64,000 nucleotides of DNA, taken from an uncultured Clostridia bacterium (GTDB lineage: Bacteria > Bacillota > Clostridia > Christensenellales > UBA1242). The stretch is from contig CAKNIB010000005.1 of NCBI GenBank assembly GCA_930979925.1, positions 1-64,000 of the forward strand, in the 5' to 3' direction. Position numbers and translations under genes: made by a program. The notes under the pieces are model-generated. The model was not told the origin of the DNA, ran no database searches, and saw only the letters and a list, made by a program, of their open reading frames with translations. Positions 35,175 through 42,877 of this stretch are shown here, piece by piece (position 1 is the first letter of the stretch; the number at the start of each line of letters is the position of its first letter).

Positions 35175-35702
35175 TTACAACTCCTTTTCTAAATAAACAA
35201 GTTTTTCAGTTTTGCCAAATTTACTCATTCCGTCAATATTTTCTTTTTTAATAATAAAACCATTATTTATATCAGCCTTTATTGCACTTTTCCTTGACGC
35301 AGGAAGTTTGTGATATAACTTTTTGATGCCTTTCGCTTTCAATTCCTCACAAAGCAATTTTATTGCAGGGGTGGCATATCCCCTTCCTCTATGTTCACCC
35401 TTTATCACAATTCCAATTTCATAAGAATTTTTTATTTTGTCAAGCTTTGCATATATTTCGCCAATAAATGTGTCATTATTTTTTATAAAATAATAAAAAT
35501 TTGTAGGCTCATTCCCAATCCATTTCTCCGCCCAAACATTTTCCAATTCTCTCAAATCTGTTTGGATTGTTCCGTCTGTGCGATTATATCCAGCAAAATT
35601 TAAGTCGTATCCCCTATTATAATCCATAGTGTCAGGGTCCTCTTTTAGCTTTTTTTTAAACCACAAGTCTTCTTTTTGTGGCACAATCAATTTCAAATCC
35701 AT
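35175..35702 (-). CDS. GNAT family N-acetyltransferase
   Basis: The 175-residue acetyl-CoA-dependent transferase has its CoA-binding motif A at IVIKGEHRGRGYATPAIKLL (about residues 97-116, R/Q-x-x-G-x-G/A pattern HRGRGYA). The C-terminal strand carries GFIIKKEN. Ser, Thr or peptide substrates cannot be told apart. ATG 35702 lies 5 bases after GGAG and is preferred over GTG 35708. It is a single gene, convergent with the Nudix gene. Confidence 0.85.
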   Translation of the reverse strand: MDLKLIVPQKEDLWFKKKLKEDPDTMDYNRGYDLNFAGYNRTDGTIQTDLRELENVWAEKWIGNEPTNFYYFIKNNDTFIGEIYAKLDKIKNSYEIGIVIKGEHRGRGYATPAIKLLCEELKAKGIKKLYHKLPASRKSAIKADINNGFIIKKENIDGMSKFGKTEKLVYLEKEL

Positions 35703-36014
35703 ATACACTCCAATTTACAAATTTAAATTATATATCATTTATCATTATTTTGCAAGAAAAATCGTTCCACGAAACATAGAATGTTTCTATATAATTGGTA
35801 AAGTTTAATAATATTACAAAAAATGGAGCAATCTTTGCATTCTTTGATGTTCGAAAAAAGAAAACTTGAGAACAACAATGAGTTAAACAAAAATGAGCAA
35901 GTTTAAGTTTTAACTTGCTTTTTTAATAGATCCTATTATCAAAAAAGTTATCAAATTGTTTGGAGTTTTGTCGAATATTATGGTATAAGTAATTAGATGG
36001 TTTTAGAGGTGAAG
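35703..36014. other. Intergenic stretch with one terminator hairpin
   Basis: This AT-rich gap of about 310 bases holds a small inverted repeat gaaacat/atgtttc (35778-35796) and a terminator hairpin agcaagtt/aacttgct with a T tract (35896-35924, plus strand). The terminator has no obvious upstream gene on that strand, so an untranslated transcript or a lost gene is possible. Promoter-like TATAAG near 35983 precedes the rubredoxin gene. Confidence 0.4.
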
Positions 36015-36692
36015 ATGAAATATCGTTGCAAAATATGCGGTTTTGTCTATGATGACGCAAAAGAAAAAGTACCTTTTGAAAAGCTCCCTGACGACTGGGT
36101 TTGTCCTGTATGCAAGGCGCCAAAGTCTATGTTTGAGCCTGTAGAAGAGGCAAATGTAAATCCTAAAAATGTTAGAGAAGTAAAAGTGCAAAAGGCAACT
36201 TCAAAAGCGAAAAAATTAGAAACAAGTGATGATGATTTACATAAACTTAGCATTTCGGAGTTCTCTGCGCTCTGTTCTAACCTTGCAAGAGGCTGTGAGA
36301 AACAGTATAAGTTTGAAGAAATGGAACTATTTAATACTCTTGCAAAATATTTTGACCAAATCTCACCTGCAGAGGAGAGTGCAAGTGTAAAAGACTTATC
36401 AAAGCTAATTGATAATGACATAAATGTGGGTTTTAAGGATATAGATAAAAAAGCGCAAGCTGCTGGCGACCGAGGTGCCCTTCGAGTTAAAACTTGGAGT
36501 GAGAAGGTAACCAATATGCTGGCAAGCCTGCTCTCTCAATATGAAACTATGGGCGAGAAAATGTTTGACGGTGTGGACGTTTGGGTATGCTCTATCTGTG
36601 GTTTTGTCTATATTGGTGAAAAGCCACCTGAAATATGCCCTGTTTGCAAAGTTCCTAGTTGGAAGTTTGAAAAAATAGAAGGGAGGGCTTAA
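36015..36692 (+). CDS. Two-rubredoxin-domain protein with helical core
   Basis: The 225 residues begin with a classic rubredoxin domain ([15 protein letters not shown] and [13 protein letters not shown], four Cys). A helical central part follows (about 70-180), perhaps a degenerate ferritin-like or rubrerythrin-like bundle. A second, short rubredoxin domain ends the protein ([16 protein letters not shown] and [12 protein letters not shown]). The protein probably moves electrons to peroxide- or superoxide-reducing enzymes in an anaerobe. The start at 36015 has AGAGGTG upstream; GTG or TTG starts further up are less likely. The ferredoxin-rubrerythrin gene begins 2 bases after its stop, so they form an operon. 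Confidence 0.8.
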   Translation: MKYRCKICGFVYDDAKEKVPFEKLPDDWVCPVCKAPKSMFEPVEEANVNPKNVREVKVQKATSKAKKLETSDDDLHKLSISEFSALCSNLARGCEKQYKFEEMELFNTLAKYFDQISPAEESASVKDLSKLIDNDINVGFKDIDKKAQAAGDRGALRVKTWSEKVTNMLASLLSQYETMGEKMFDGVDVWVCSICGFVYIGEKPPEICPVCKVPSWKFEKIEGRA

Positions 36693-36694
36693 GT

Positions 36695-37888
36695 ATGACC
36701 AAATTTGTTGCTGTAAGAAATCTCAGGTTATGCACAAAAGATTGTCTATGTTTGTATGTTTGTCCTTATGGCGCAACTGATACAGAAAATAGCGTCATTG
36801 ATGTGACCAAATGTACTGGCTGTGGCGTGTGTGCTAAAGCGTGTCCAAGTAAGGCTATTTCAATGGTTCCGCTTGACCTGCCACCACAACAAAAGAAAGA
36901 GGCAGAGGTCGTTGTAGCCTTAAATGGAGTTATAAAAAACAAGGCAAAAGCTGAAAAAATTGCAAAAAATCTTGCAAAAAACGCCAAAAGTGAAGGTCTT
37001 TACAAGCTTATGAAAGCTTTTGAGCGTTCGAGCAGGCTTATGGCTGAGGACCTTGTGAGAGAGGCTGGATATATGCTACCACAAAGCAAGAATACTCATA
37101 ATTTTCTTGAGGGCATGATTGAAAAGCCACCAACTAGTGATTTTCCAAAAGAGGTTGCAGTAAAATTATTAAAAAAGTTGCAATGCAACGAAGAAAATAA
37201 AATAGAAGAAAAACAAATGATTAAGGAGGATAAAATGAAATACAAATGTAAAGTATGTGGAGCTGTTTTTGAGGTTAATGCTGGAGAAGAGCCAGTATGT
37301 CCTGTATGTGGCGCGAGAGGAGAGGCGCTTGAGCCTATCAAAGAAAAGCCTGCAAACAAATATGCAGGGACTGAGACTGAGAAAAACCTTATGACTGCCT
37401 TTGCTGGTGAAAGTCAGGCAAGAAACAAGTATACATATTTTTCGTCTGTAGCAAAGAAAGAAGGTTACGAGCAGATAGCTGCCCTTTTCTTAAAAACAGC
37501 TGATAATGAAAAAGAACACGCTAAAATGTGGTTTAAAGAGTTAAACGGCATTGGCGACACTGCACAAAATCTTGAATCTGCTGCAGAAGGCGAGAACTAC
37601 GAGTGGACTGATATGTACGCAGGTTTTGCAGAGACTGCTGAAAGAGAAGGCTTCCCAGAGCTTGCCGCTAAATTTAGACTTGTTGCGGCAGTTGAAAAAC
37701 ACCACGAAGAGAGATATCGTGCTCTTCTTCGCAATGTAGAGCTTTCTCAAGTATTTGAAAAGTCAGAGGTAAAAATTTGGGAGTGTCGAAACTGCGGTCA
37801 CATTGTAGTTGGCACAAAAGCACCTGACGTTTGCCCTACCTGCAATCACCCACAAAGCTTCTTTGAAGTACTTGCTGAAAATTACTAA
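36695..37888 (+). CDS. Ferredoxin-desulforedoxin-rubrerythrin-rubredoxin fusion
   Basis: The 397-residue modular protein starts with an incomplete first and complete second 4Fe-4S ferredoxin motif ([12 protein letters not shown], then [12 protein letters not shown], residues 13-52). A helical linker carries lysine-rich repeats. A desulforedoxin-like zinc/iron ribbon ([12 protein letters not shown] and CPVCGARGE, about 183-208) is followed by rubrerythrin with the di-iron signatures [26 protein letters not shown] and [10 protein letters not shown]-terminal rubredoxin ([22 protein letters not shown]) ends it. It probably reduces hydrogen peroxide. A strong internal AAGGAGG site precedes in-frame ATG 37235 (residue 181), which could give a separate rubrerythrin. 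Confidence 0.88.
   Translation: MTKFVAVRNLRLCTKDCLCLYVCPYGATDTENSVIDVTKCTGCGVCAKACPSKAISMVPLDLPPQQKKEAEVVVALNGVIKNKAKAEKIAKNLAKNAKSEGLYKLMKAFERSSRLMAEDLVREAGYMLPQSKNTHNFLEGMIEKPPTSDFPKEVAVKLLKKLQCNEENKIEEKQMIKEDKMKYKCKVCGAVFEVNAGEEPVCPVCGARGEALEPIKEKPANKYAGTETEKNLMTAFAGESQARNKYTYFSSVAKKEGYEQIAALFLKTADNEKEHAKMWFKELNGIGDTAQNLESAAEGENYEWTDMYAGFAETAEREGFPELAAKFRLVAAVEKHHEERYRALLRNVELSQVFEKSEVKIWECRNCGHIVVGTKAPDVCPTCNHPQSFFEVLAENY
37223..37237 (+). promoter_or_regulatory. Internal ribosome binding site and start for a rubrerythrin-only product
   Basis: AAGGAGG (37223-37229) and then, 5 bases later, ATG (37235) in frame inside the fusion gene, exactly before the desulforedoxin-rubrerythrin part (217 residues, a normal stand-alone rubrerythrin). 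Confidence 0.65.
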
Positions 37889-37908
37889 AATTTATTGAAA
37901 AATAAACA

Positions 37909-37955
37909 AAAAATGCACCCTATTAAAGTTTTTTCTCACTTTGGGGTGCATTTTA
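37909..37955. terminator. Bidirectional terminator
   Basis: aaaatgcaccc and ggggtgcatttt form a long stem between the convergent rubrerythrin and GNAT genes. Confidence 0.75.
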
Positions 37956-37993
37956 TAATTAGTATATTTTTAATATTGTTGTTACTATTTACA

Positions 37994-38440
37994 TTATAGT
38001 CTTAGCTCAAAGCGTTTCATTTTGTTGCCAGCTTGATTCGTTTCTATTTTGGCTAAGTAAAACCCGAGTTTTTCGTGCAGTTTTGCACTTGCCTCATTAT
38101 CATACGCACAAGAGGATTTTATCATTGTAATCCCTAGTTTTTTCACCTCTTCTTTTGCAAGGTTGAATGCCTCTGACCCATAGCCCTTATTTCTATACTG
38201 CTCTAAAATTGCAATGCCAAAGCCAGCCACTCCCTTCTCTTTTTCGCTAATACTGATTATCCCAATAGGATTATTATCAAGCATAATACATCTAGCAAAC
38301 CTAATTTTGTCACCACTTGGATTTATCCACTCGTCTAATGTGGAGGCAATAAACTCTCTTGTCTCCTCTTTAAAATAATATGAAAAATTCTTAACAATAA
38401 AATCTAAATCATCTTTTTCAAATTTTCGCAACAAAATCAT
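37994..38440 (-). CDS. GNAT family N-acetyltransferase
   Basis: The 148 residues include an acetyl-CoA loop GIAILEQYRNKGYGSEAF (about residues 74-91, QxxxGxG/A type) and a C-terminal Asn-Asp motif NEASAKLHEKLGF typical of RimJ/RimL-like acetyltransferases. The substrate is unknown. It is a single gene and not closely related to the GNAT at 35175. Confidence 0.85.
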   Translation of the reverse strand: MILLRKFEKDDLDFIVKNFSYYFKEETREFIASTLDEWINPSGDKIRFARCIMLDNNPIGIISISEKEKGVAGFGIAILEQYRNKGYGSEAFNLAKEEVKKLGITMIKSSCAYDNEASAKLHEKLGFYLAKIETNQAGNKMKRFELRL

Positions 38441-38576
38441 ATAAAAATGTTATCAAAATAATTATATTTTGTCAATTATTTCACTCCTTTATAATCGACC
38501 ACATTTCTGCGTTGTATAGACTGTCATCATTAATACAATGCTGGGGCGACAGCTTTTTGAGGGAGCTTAGCTATAC

Positions 38577-38722
38577 CTAAATGACCGAAAAAGCGTCGCA
38601 TAAATAAAACTTGGATACAACAAAACCAAGCAAGTCTAGGCTCGAAAGCGCTCTCAAGAGTGAGTTTAGTAAGAGCTAAATGACTGAAAAAGCGTCGCAC
38701 AGTAAACGAAGTAGCACGACGC
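38577..38722 (-). repeat. Tandem terminator repeats downstream of asnS
   Basis: A 24-base unit (38577-38600 and 38676-38699, one mismatch, 99 bases apart) contains agcgtcgca next to an A run. Read on the minus strand, AGCGTCG (38722-38716) pairs with CGACGCT (38697-38691) and is followed by five T, a terminator for asnS. The second unit is the 3' arm and T tract of a similar, decayed hairpin. The remainder of 38441-38576 shows no gene. Confidence 0.55.
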
Positions 38723-38734
38723 TTATATGCAGTT

Positions 38735-40114
38735 CTAAAATTCGCAGTTGTTTGGAGTACGCGGGAATAGTATCACATCTCGTATGTTGCTTATGCCTGT
38801 AATGTACATAAGAATACGCTCAAAGCCAAGACCAAAACCACTATGCTCGACTGAGCCAAACTTGCGAAGGTTCATATACCACCAGTAGTCTTCCTCTTTT
38901 AAGTTCTTTTCCTTCATGATTTTGAGGAGTTTGTTGTAATCGGTCTCTCTTTCGCTTCCGCCAGTAACCTCACCTATGCCAGGGAAGAGTAGGTCACAAC
39001 CACGAACGGTCTTTCCATCCTCATTAATCTTCATATAGAAGGCTTTAATCTCCTTTGGATAGTCGGTAACAAAAAGTGGTTTCTTGTAAACTTGTTCAGC
39101 AAGATATCTTTCATGCTCTGTTTGGATATCACACCCCCAGCTGACAGGATACACAAAGTTTTTGTTGTTCTTTTCTAGTATTTCTATTGCCTCAGTATAA
39201 GTAATATGAGCAAAGTCGTTATTGATAACATTGTGTAATCTATCTAAAAGTGATGTATCAACAAACTTAGAGAAGAAAGCCATTTCATCTGGGCATTTTT
39301 CCATAATTCCCTTGATAATGTATTTCATCATCTCTTCTTCAAGGTCCATAAGCTCGTCGAGGTTCATAAAGGCAACCTCTGGCTCTATATGCCAAAACTC
39401 GTTTAAGTGACGGGTTGTATTGCTGTTCTCTGCTCTAAAAGTTGGCCCAAAGGTATAAATCTTGCCAAAAGCAAAGGCGCAAGCCTCGCCCTCAAGTTGA
39501 CCTGTTGGAGTGAGATAGGTCTTCTTTCCAAAGAGCTCGTCAGCTGGGTCAAACTTACCCTCTTTGTCATAGATGTCCTGAGTGGTTACTCTGAAAAGCT
39601 CGCTACCACCCTCGCAGTCTGACGAGGTTATGATAGGTGTTTGCACATAGACAAAGCCCTTTTCATTGAAAAACTTATGGAGAAGGAAGGCAAGTTCGCT
39701 TCTTACTCTAAAAACTGCATTAAAAAGGTTAGTTCTTGGGCGAAGATAGGCAATCTCACGCAAAAATTCTACAGTGTGACGTTTCTTCTGCAATGGATAG
39801 TCGCTATCAGTTGCGCACAAAACGGTTACCTCTTCTGCCTGCATCTCAAATGGCTGTTTGTTCTCTGGTGTAAGCACAATTTTACCTTTACACATAATTG
39901 AAGAGCCTGTGTTTATTTTTTCTATTATCGAATAATTTTTAAGCTTATTTGTAAAAACTATTTGCATGGTGTTTAGGCAGGTTCCGTCATGGAGATCAAG
40001 GAAGCCAAAACTGCCGTTTCCTCTTGCGCTTCTAACCCAGCCAGCAACTGTTATCTCTTGTCCGTCAAATTCTTTTGGTGATGTATATATGGTTTTTATA
40101 TCAACTTTTTTCAT
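38735..40114 (-). CDS. asnS: Asparaginyl-tRNA synthetase
   Basis: A class IIb synthetase of 459 residues. The OB-fold anticodon-binding domain (VAGWVRSARGNGSFGF, about residues 23-38) is followed by the catalytic core. Motif 2 is FRAENSNTTRHLNEFWHIEPE (in two parts), which is the Asn-specific form, and motif 3 is HSGFGLGFERILMYI. It ends in the typical FPRTPNNCEF. Its presence implies direct Asn-tRNA charging instead of relying only on GatCAB. It is downstream of aspS on the same strand across an AT-rich gap of about 200 bases. Confidence 0.96.
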   Translation of the reverse strand: MKKVDIKTIYTSPKEFDGQEITVAGWVRSARGNGSFGFLDLHDGTCLNTMQIVFTNKLKNYSIIEKINTGSSIMCKGKIVLTPENKQPFEMQAEEVTVLCATDSDYPLQKKRHTVEFLREIAYLRPRTNLFNAVFRVRSELAFLLHKFFNEKGFVYVQTPIITSSDCEGGSELFRVTTQDIYDKEGKFDPADELFGKKTYLTPTGQLEGEACAFAFGKIYTFGPTFRAENSNTTRHLNEFWHIEPEVAFMNLDELMDLEEEMMKYIIKGIMEKCPDEMAFFSKFVDTSLLDRLHNVINNDFAHITYTEAIEILEKNNKNFVYPVSWGCDIQTEHERYLAEQVYKKPLFVTDYPKEIKAFYMKINEDGKTVRGCDLLFPGIGEVTGGSERETDYNKLLKIMKEKNLKEEDYWWYMNLRKFGSVEHSGFGLGFERILMYITGISNIRDVILFPRTPNNCEF

Positions 40115-40161
40115 AATTTTTGCTCCTTTTTAGCAGTTTTTAGTAATTTTTAAATTATTTT

Positions 40162-40209
40162 AATTAATTTTTTAATTAATTTTTTAATTAATTTTTTAAT
40201 TAATTTTTT
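40162..40209. repeat. 12-base AT tandem repeat upstream of asnS
   Basis: The unit aattaatttttt is repeated four times from 40162, followed by further T-rich sequence to about 40310. On the asnS coding strand these are A tracts spaced 12 bases apart, close to one helical turn, so the DNA may be curved. No other element is seen between asnS and aspS. Confidence 0.75.
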
Positions 40210-40317
40210 ATTTTTATTTTTTTACTTATATTAATTTAATTTTTCAATTTTTTTAATTTAATTTTTTTATTTTTAATTTTGTTTTTTAAATATTTTTTTT
40301 ACTATTTTGATAAATAA

Positions 40318-42069
40318 TTAATCTTTTTTATCATTTTTAATTAATTGCAACCCTAGGTCTTTTAAAGTCTCGTCTGAGATGGTACTTGGAGTATTCATAA
40401 GAAGGTCGCGTCCGTTTTTGTTGAGTGGGAAGGCGATAACTTCACGGATTAGGTCATAGCCGAGTATCTGCATTAGCATTCTATCAAAACCGATTGCACC
40501 GCCAGCGTGTGGTGGAGCGCCATATGAGAAAGCATTGAAGAGGGCTGAGAATTTGTTTTCAACCACGCTCTTATCATAGCCTACAATCTCAAAGGCTTTG
40601 ACCATAGTCTCTTGGTCATGATTTCGCACGCCACCTGAGAGCATTTCATAGCCGTTGCATACAAGGTCATATTGATAGGCAACGATTGAGAGTGGGTCCT
40701 TGTGAAGAAGGCTATCAAGTCCGCCCTGTGGCATTGAGAATGGATTGTGTGAGAAATCAAGTTTGCCTGTTTCTTCATTTATCTCATAGAATGGAAAATC
40801 TACTATCCAGCAGAAGATAACCTTATTTTCGTCGATTAGGTTGAGCTCTTGACCTAGTTTTATACGAAGGAAATTTGCAAGTTTGATTGCCATTGTTTTT
40901 TGGTCAGCTATCATAAACACGCTATCGCCAGCTGAAAGAGACATCTCCTTTATAAGGTTTGCCTTTTCGTCAGCTTTTAAAAACTTAGCGATTGAGCCGG
41001 TGAGCTCTTGACCGTCAAATTTGAGCCACGCTACGCCCTTGCCTTCGTATGAAACGATGTAAGTTGAAAGCTCGTCATAGAACCTTCTTGGCTTGTCGGC
41101 ACACTGAGCTTTGATTGCCTTTACACATTTTCCTTTGAAAGCGTTAAACTCGGTGTTAGCAAAGACGTCAGTTAGGTCATGTACGATTAGCGGATTACGA
41201 AGGTCGGGCTTATCCGAACAATACTTTTCAATGGCCTCTTTGTATGGAATGTGCACAAAAGGTGCCTCTGATATTTGGTAATTTGTAAAATTGGTGTAAA
41301 TGCCGGTAACGAGGTCCTCGCAGACCTCAAATATATCCTCTTGAGTTGCAAAGCTCATTTCAAAGTCAATTTGATAAAACTCGCCAGGGGTACGGTCGGC
41401 ACGAGCAGCCTCATTTCTAAAACATGGGGCAATTTGAAAGTATTTTTCATAGCCACTTACCATTAAAAGCTGTTTAAATTGTTGTGGCGCCTGTGGTAGT
41501 GCATAAAATTCACCTTTGTTAAAGAAAGTTGGTACAATAAAGTCACGTGCACCCTCTGGTGAGCTGGAGGCAAGTATAGGTGTTTGAACTTCTACAAAAC
41601 CATTGTCGTGCATTTTGTTTCTAATATAGTGCAAAATCTCGCTACGCTTTTTTAGTACCTCGTGAGTTTGAGGGTTTCTTAAGTCAAGGTAACGGTATTT
41701 AAAACGGAGTTCCTCTTTGGTGTTTGGTGCGTCATTAATCTCAAAAGGGAGTACTGGATTGCATTTGCCAAGAACTTGAAGGCTTGACACATTGATTTCA
41801 ATATCGCCAGTCTCCATTTTAGGATTTTTGGAAGAACGCTCAACAACCTCACCTTCTACCCTTACAACTGTCTCTTTACAAATGCCATCGAGCATTTTTT
41901 CATCGTGTACGACAATTTGGGTAATGCCATAGTTATCTCTGACAGTACAAAAAACAATTCCGCCAAGTTTTCTAAGCTGTGCCAGCCAGCCAGATATAAC
42001 CACCTTTTTGCCAACATCGGCAAGTCTGAGCTCTCCACAAGAATGAGTGTGATAATAATTAGTTTTCAT
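40318..42069 (-). CDS. aspS: Aspartyl-tRNA synthetase
   Basis: A bacterial-type class IIb synthetase of 583 residues. The N-terminal OB fold (VVISGWLAQLRKLGGIVFCTVRD region) is followed by motif 2 FRNEAARADRTPGEFYQIDFE (about 215-235). The bacterial GAD insertion domain occupies about 285-410. Motif 3 reads GGAIGFDRMLMQILG near 535, and the typical end is FPLNKNGRDLLMNTPS. TGGAGAG precedes the ATG, and a promoter lies at 42093-42121. Confidence 0.96.
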   Translation of the reverse strand: MKTNYYHTHSCGELRLADVGKKVVISGWLAQLRKLGGIVFCTVRDNYGITQIVVHDEKMLDGICKETVVRVEGEVVERSSKNPKMETGDIEINVSSLQVLGKCNPVLPFEINDAPNTKEELRFKYRYLDLRNPQTHEVLKKRSEILHYIRNKMHDNGFVEVQTPILASSSPEGARDFIVPTFFNKGEFYALPQAPQQFKQLLMVSGYEKYFQIAPCFRNEAARADRTPGEFYQIDFEMSFATQEDIFEVCEDLVTGIYTNFTNYQISEAPFVHIPYKEAIEKYCSDKPDLRNPLIVHDLTDVFANTEFNAFKGKCVKAIKAQCADKPRRFYDELSTYIVSYEGKGVAWLKFDGQELTGSIAKFLKADEKANLIKEMSLSAGDSVFMIADQKTMAIKLANFLRIKLGQELNLIDENKVIFCWIVDFPFYEINEETGKLDFSHNPFSMPQGGLDSLLHKDPLSIVAYQYDLVCNGYEMLSGGVRNHDQETMVKAFEIVGYDKSVVENKFSALFNAFSYGAPPHAGGAIGFDRMLMQILGYDLIREVIAFPLNKNGRDLLMNTPSTISDETLKDLGLQLIKNDKKD

Positions 42070-42092
42070 AAAATCTCTCCATTAATAGACAA

Positions 42093-42121
42093 ATTATATC
42101 ACAAAACCGCCTGCTTTACAA
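42093..42121 (-). promoter_or_regulatory. Promoter of aspS
   Basis: On the minus strand, TTGTAA (42121-42116), a 17-base spacer and TATAAT (42098-42093), about 24 bases before the ATG. Confidence 0.75.
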
Positions 42122-42170
42122 GAAAATTGAAAAGATTAAAAAGATTTTATCTAAGCTTTTATAAAACGAA

Positions 42171-42201
42171 AAAACCTAACGCGGTTTTCGTGTTAGGGTT
42201 T
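42171..42201 (-). terminator. Terminator of the leucine-rich-repeat gene remnant
   Basis: On the minus strand, AACCCTAACACG pairs with CGCGTTAGGTT with small defects and runs into six T. The terminator survives although the gene in front of it is truncated. Confidence 0.75.
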
Positions 42202-42242
42202 AGTTGTGGTGTTTTCATAATAAGATTTTGGTTAGGCATGGT

Positions 42243-42489
42243 TTAGGAGCGGGTCCAGGTAGTATACCAACTATAAGTAAATGTTAAATATTCTGCCGCA
42301 GTTTGTGGGTCTTCCAAATCGCTTGCAAGTAAAGATGTCTGTCCTTCGATATCACTTTCTACAGTCCAACCATTTGGGTTCTCAAACGTAGCTGAGGTTA
42401 AACTGCTACAATTTTCGAAAGCAGAATTGCCTATAGTAGTTACACTAGCTGGAATTGTGATTGAGGTTACACTACTACAATAAGAGAAG
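42243..42489 (-). pseudogene. C-terminal remnant of a BspA-type leucine-rich-repeat surface protein
   Basis: Reading on the minus strand, the frame gives FSYCSSVTSITIPASVTTIG and NSAFENCSSLTSATF, that is one and a half LRR_5 (BspA/TpLRR) units. The conserved tail GWTV, DLEDPQTAAEYL and a WTRS end follow. The upstream repeats, signal peptide and start are missing. The frame continues into cloverleaf element 2, which supplies about 18 meaningless residues and an ATG. I therefore call it a truncated remnant. Intact relatives are large surface adhesins. Confidence 0.75.
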
Positions 42490-42605
42490 GAGGCTTGCCG
42501 ATTGTCAACTTTTTGATAAAAGTTGACAATAAAATGTTGTGACAATCAAAGATTGTTACAACATAGAAGAGACCGAAAAACTTTTCGGTCTCTTCTGCAA
42601 GCCTC
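42490..42605. repeat. Cloverleaf nested palindrome, element 2
   Basis: The outer stem is 9 bp (42490-42498, gaggcttgc, with 42597-42605). Arm 1 (42501-42530) is a perfect 13 bp stem with loop TGAT. Arm 2 (42535-42563) has 13 bp with one G-T pair. Arm 3 (42568-42593) has at least 11 bp around an AACT loop. Linkers are 2-4 bases. The outer stem resembles that of element 4 (cttgc/gcaag). It abuts the truncated leucine-rich-repeat gene exactly where coding homology stops. Confidence 0.85.
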
Positions 42606-42636
42606 GTGGTGTGGTTGGTTGGGTTAAAACAAACAC

Positions 42637-42657
42637 GGTATCTTCTGCAAGCCTCAT
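42637..42657 (+). repeat. Partial duplicate of the right end of element 2
   Basis: tcttctgcaagcctc (42641-42655) repeats 42591-42605 exactly, and flanking bases also agree (cggt before, tgg after, with one difference on each side). The offset is 50 bases. It looks like the stub of a second element copy that lost its arms. The rest of 42606-42755 shows no gene. Confidence 0.65.
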
Positions 42658-42755
42658 GGGTGGAGATAAAAACAAAGTGATGGGATTATAAATTATGGCT
42701 TGGTTATTAGTGAGCTTTATATTTATGTTATAAGTGGTGTTTTTATGAGATTAAA

Positions 42756-42870
42756 GCAACTCTTGGCTAGCTTTCTTTTTTCAAAAAAGAAAGCTAGCAT
42801 TTTGTGGCAAACTTATGTTTGGCACAAAATAAAAGAGCCTAAAAAGTTTTTTGGCTCTTTCAAGAGTTGC
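42756..42870. repeat. Cloverleaf nested palindrome, element 3
   Basis: The outer stem is 10 bp (42756-42765, gcaactcttg, with 42861-42870). Arm 1 (42766-42798) is a perfect 16 bp inverted repeat around one base. Arm 2 (42799-42830) has an 8 bp outer stem, one mismatch and a 5 bp inner stem with loop TTAT. Arm 3 (42832-42860) has 8 bp plus an A/T inner stem. Only one unpaired base separates the arms. It lies 7 bases beyond the stop codon of the MBL-fold gene. Confidence 0.88.
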
Positions 42871-42877
42871 AAACTTT

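Noticed and set aside
38461..38734. CRISPR array in the repeat region after asnS
   Set aside because: Only two repeat units with one mismatch, no uniform spacers and no cas genes in the window.
42490..42545. N-terminal 18 residues of the leucine-rich-repeat frame
   Set aside because: They are encoded by the arms of cloverleaf element 2 and have no LRR character; the ATG is fortuitous.
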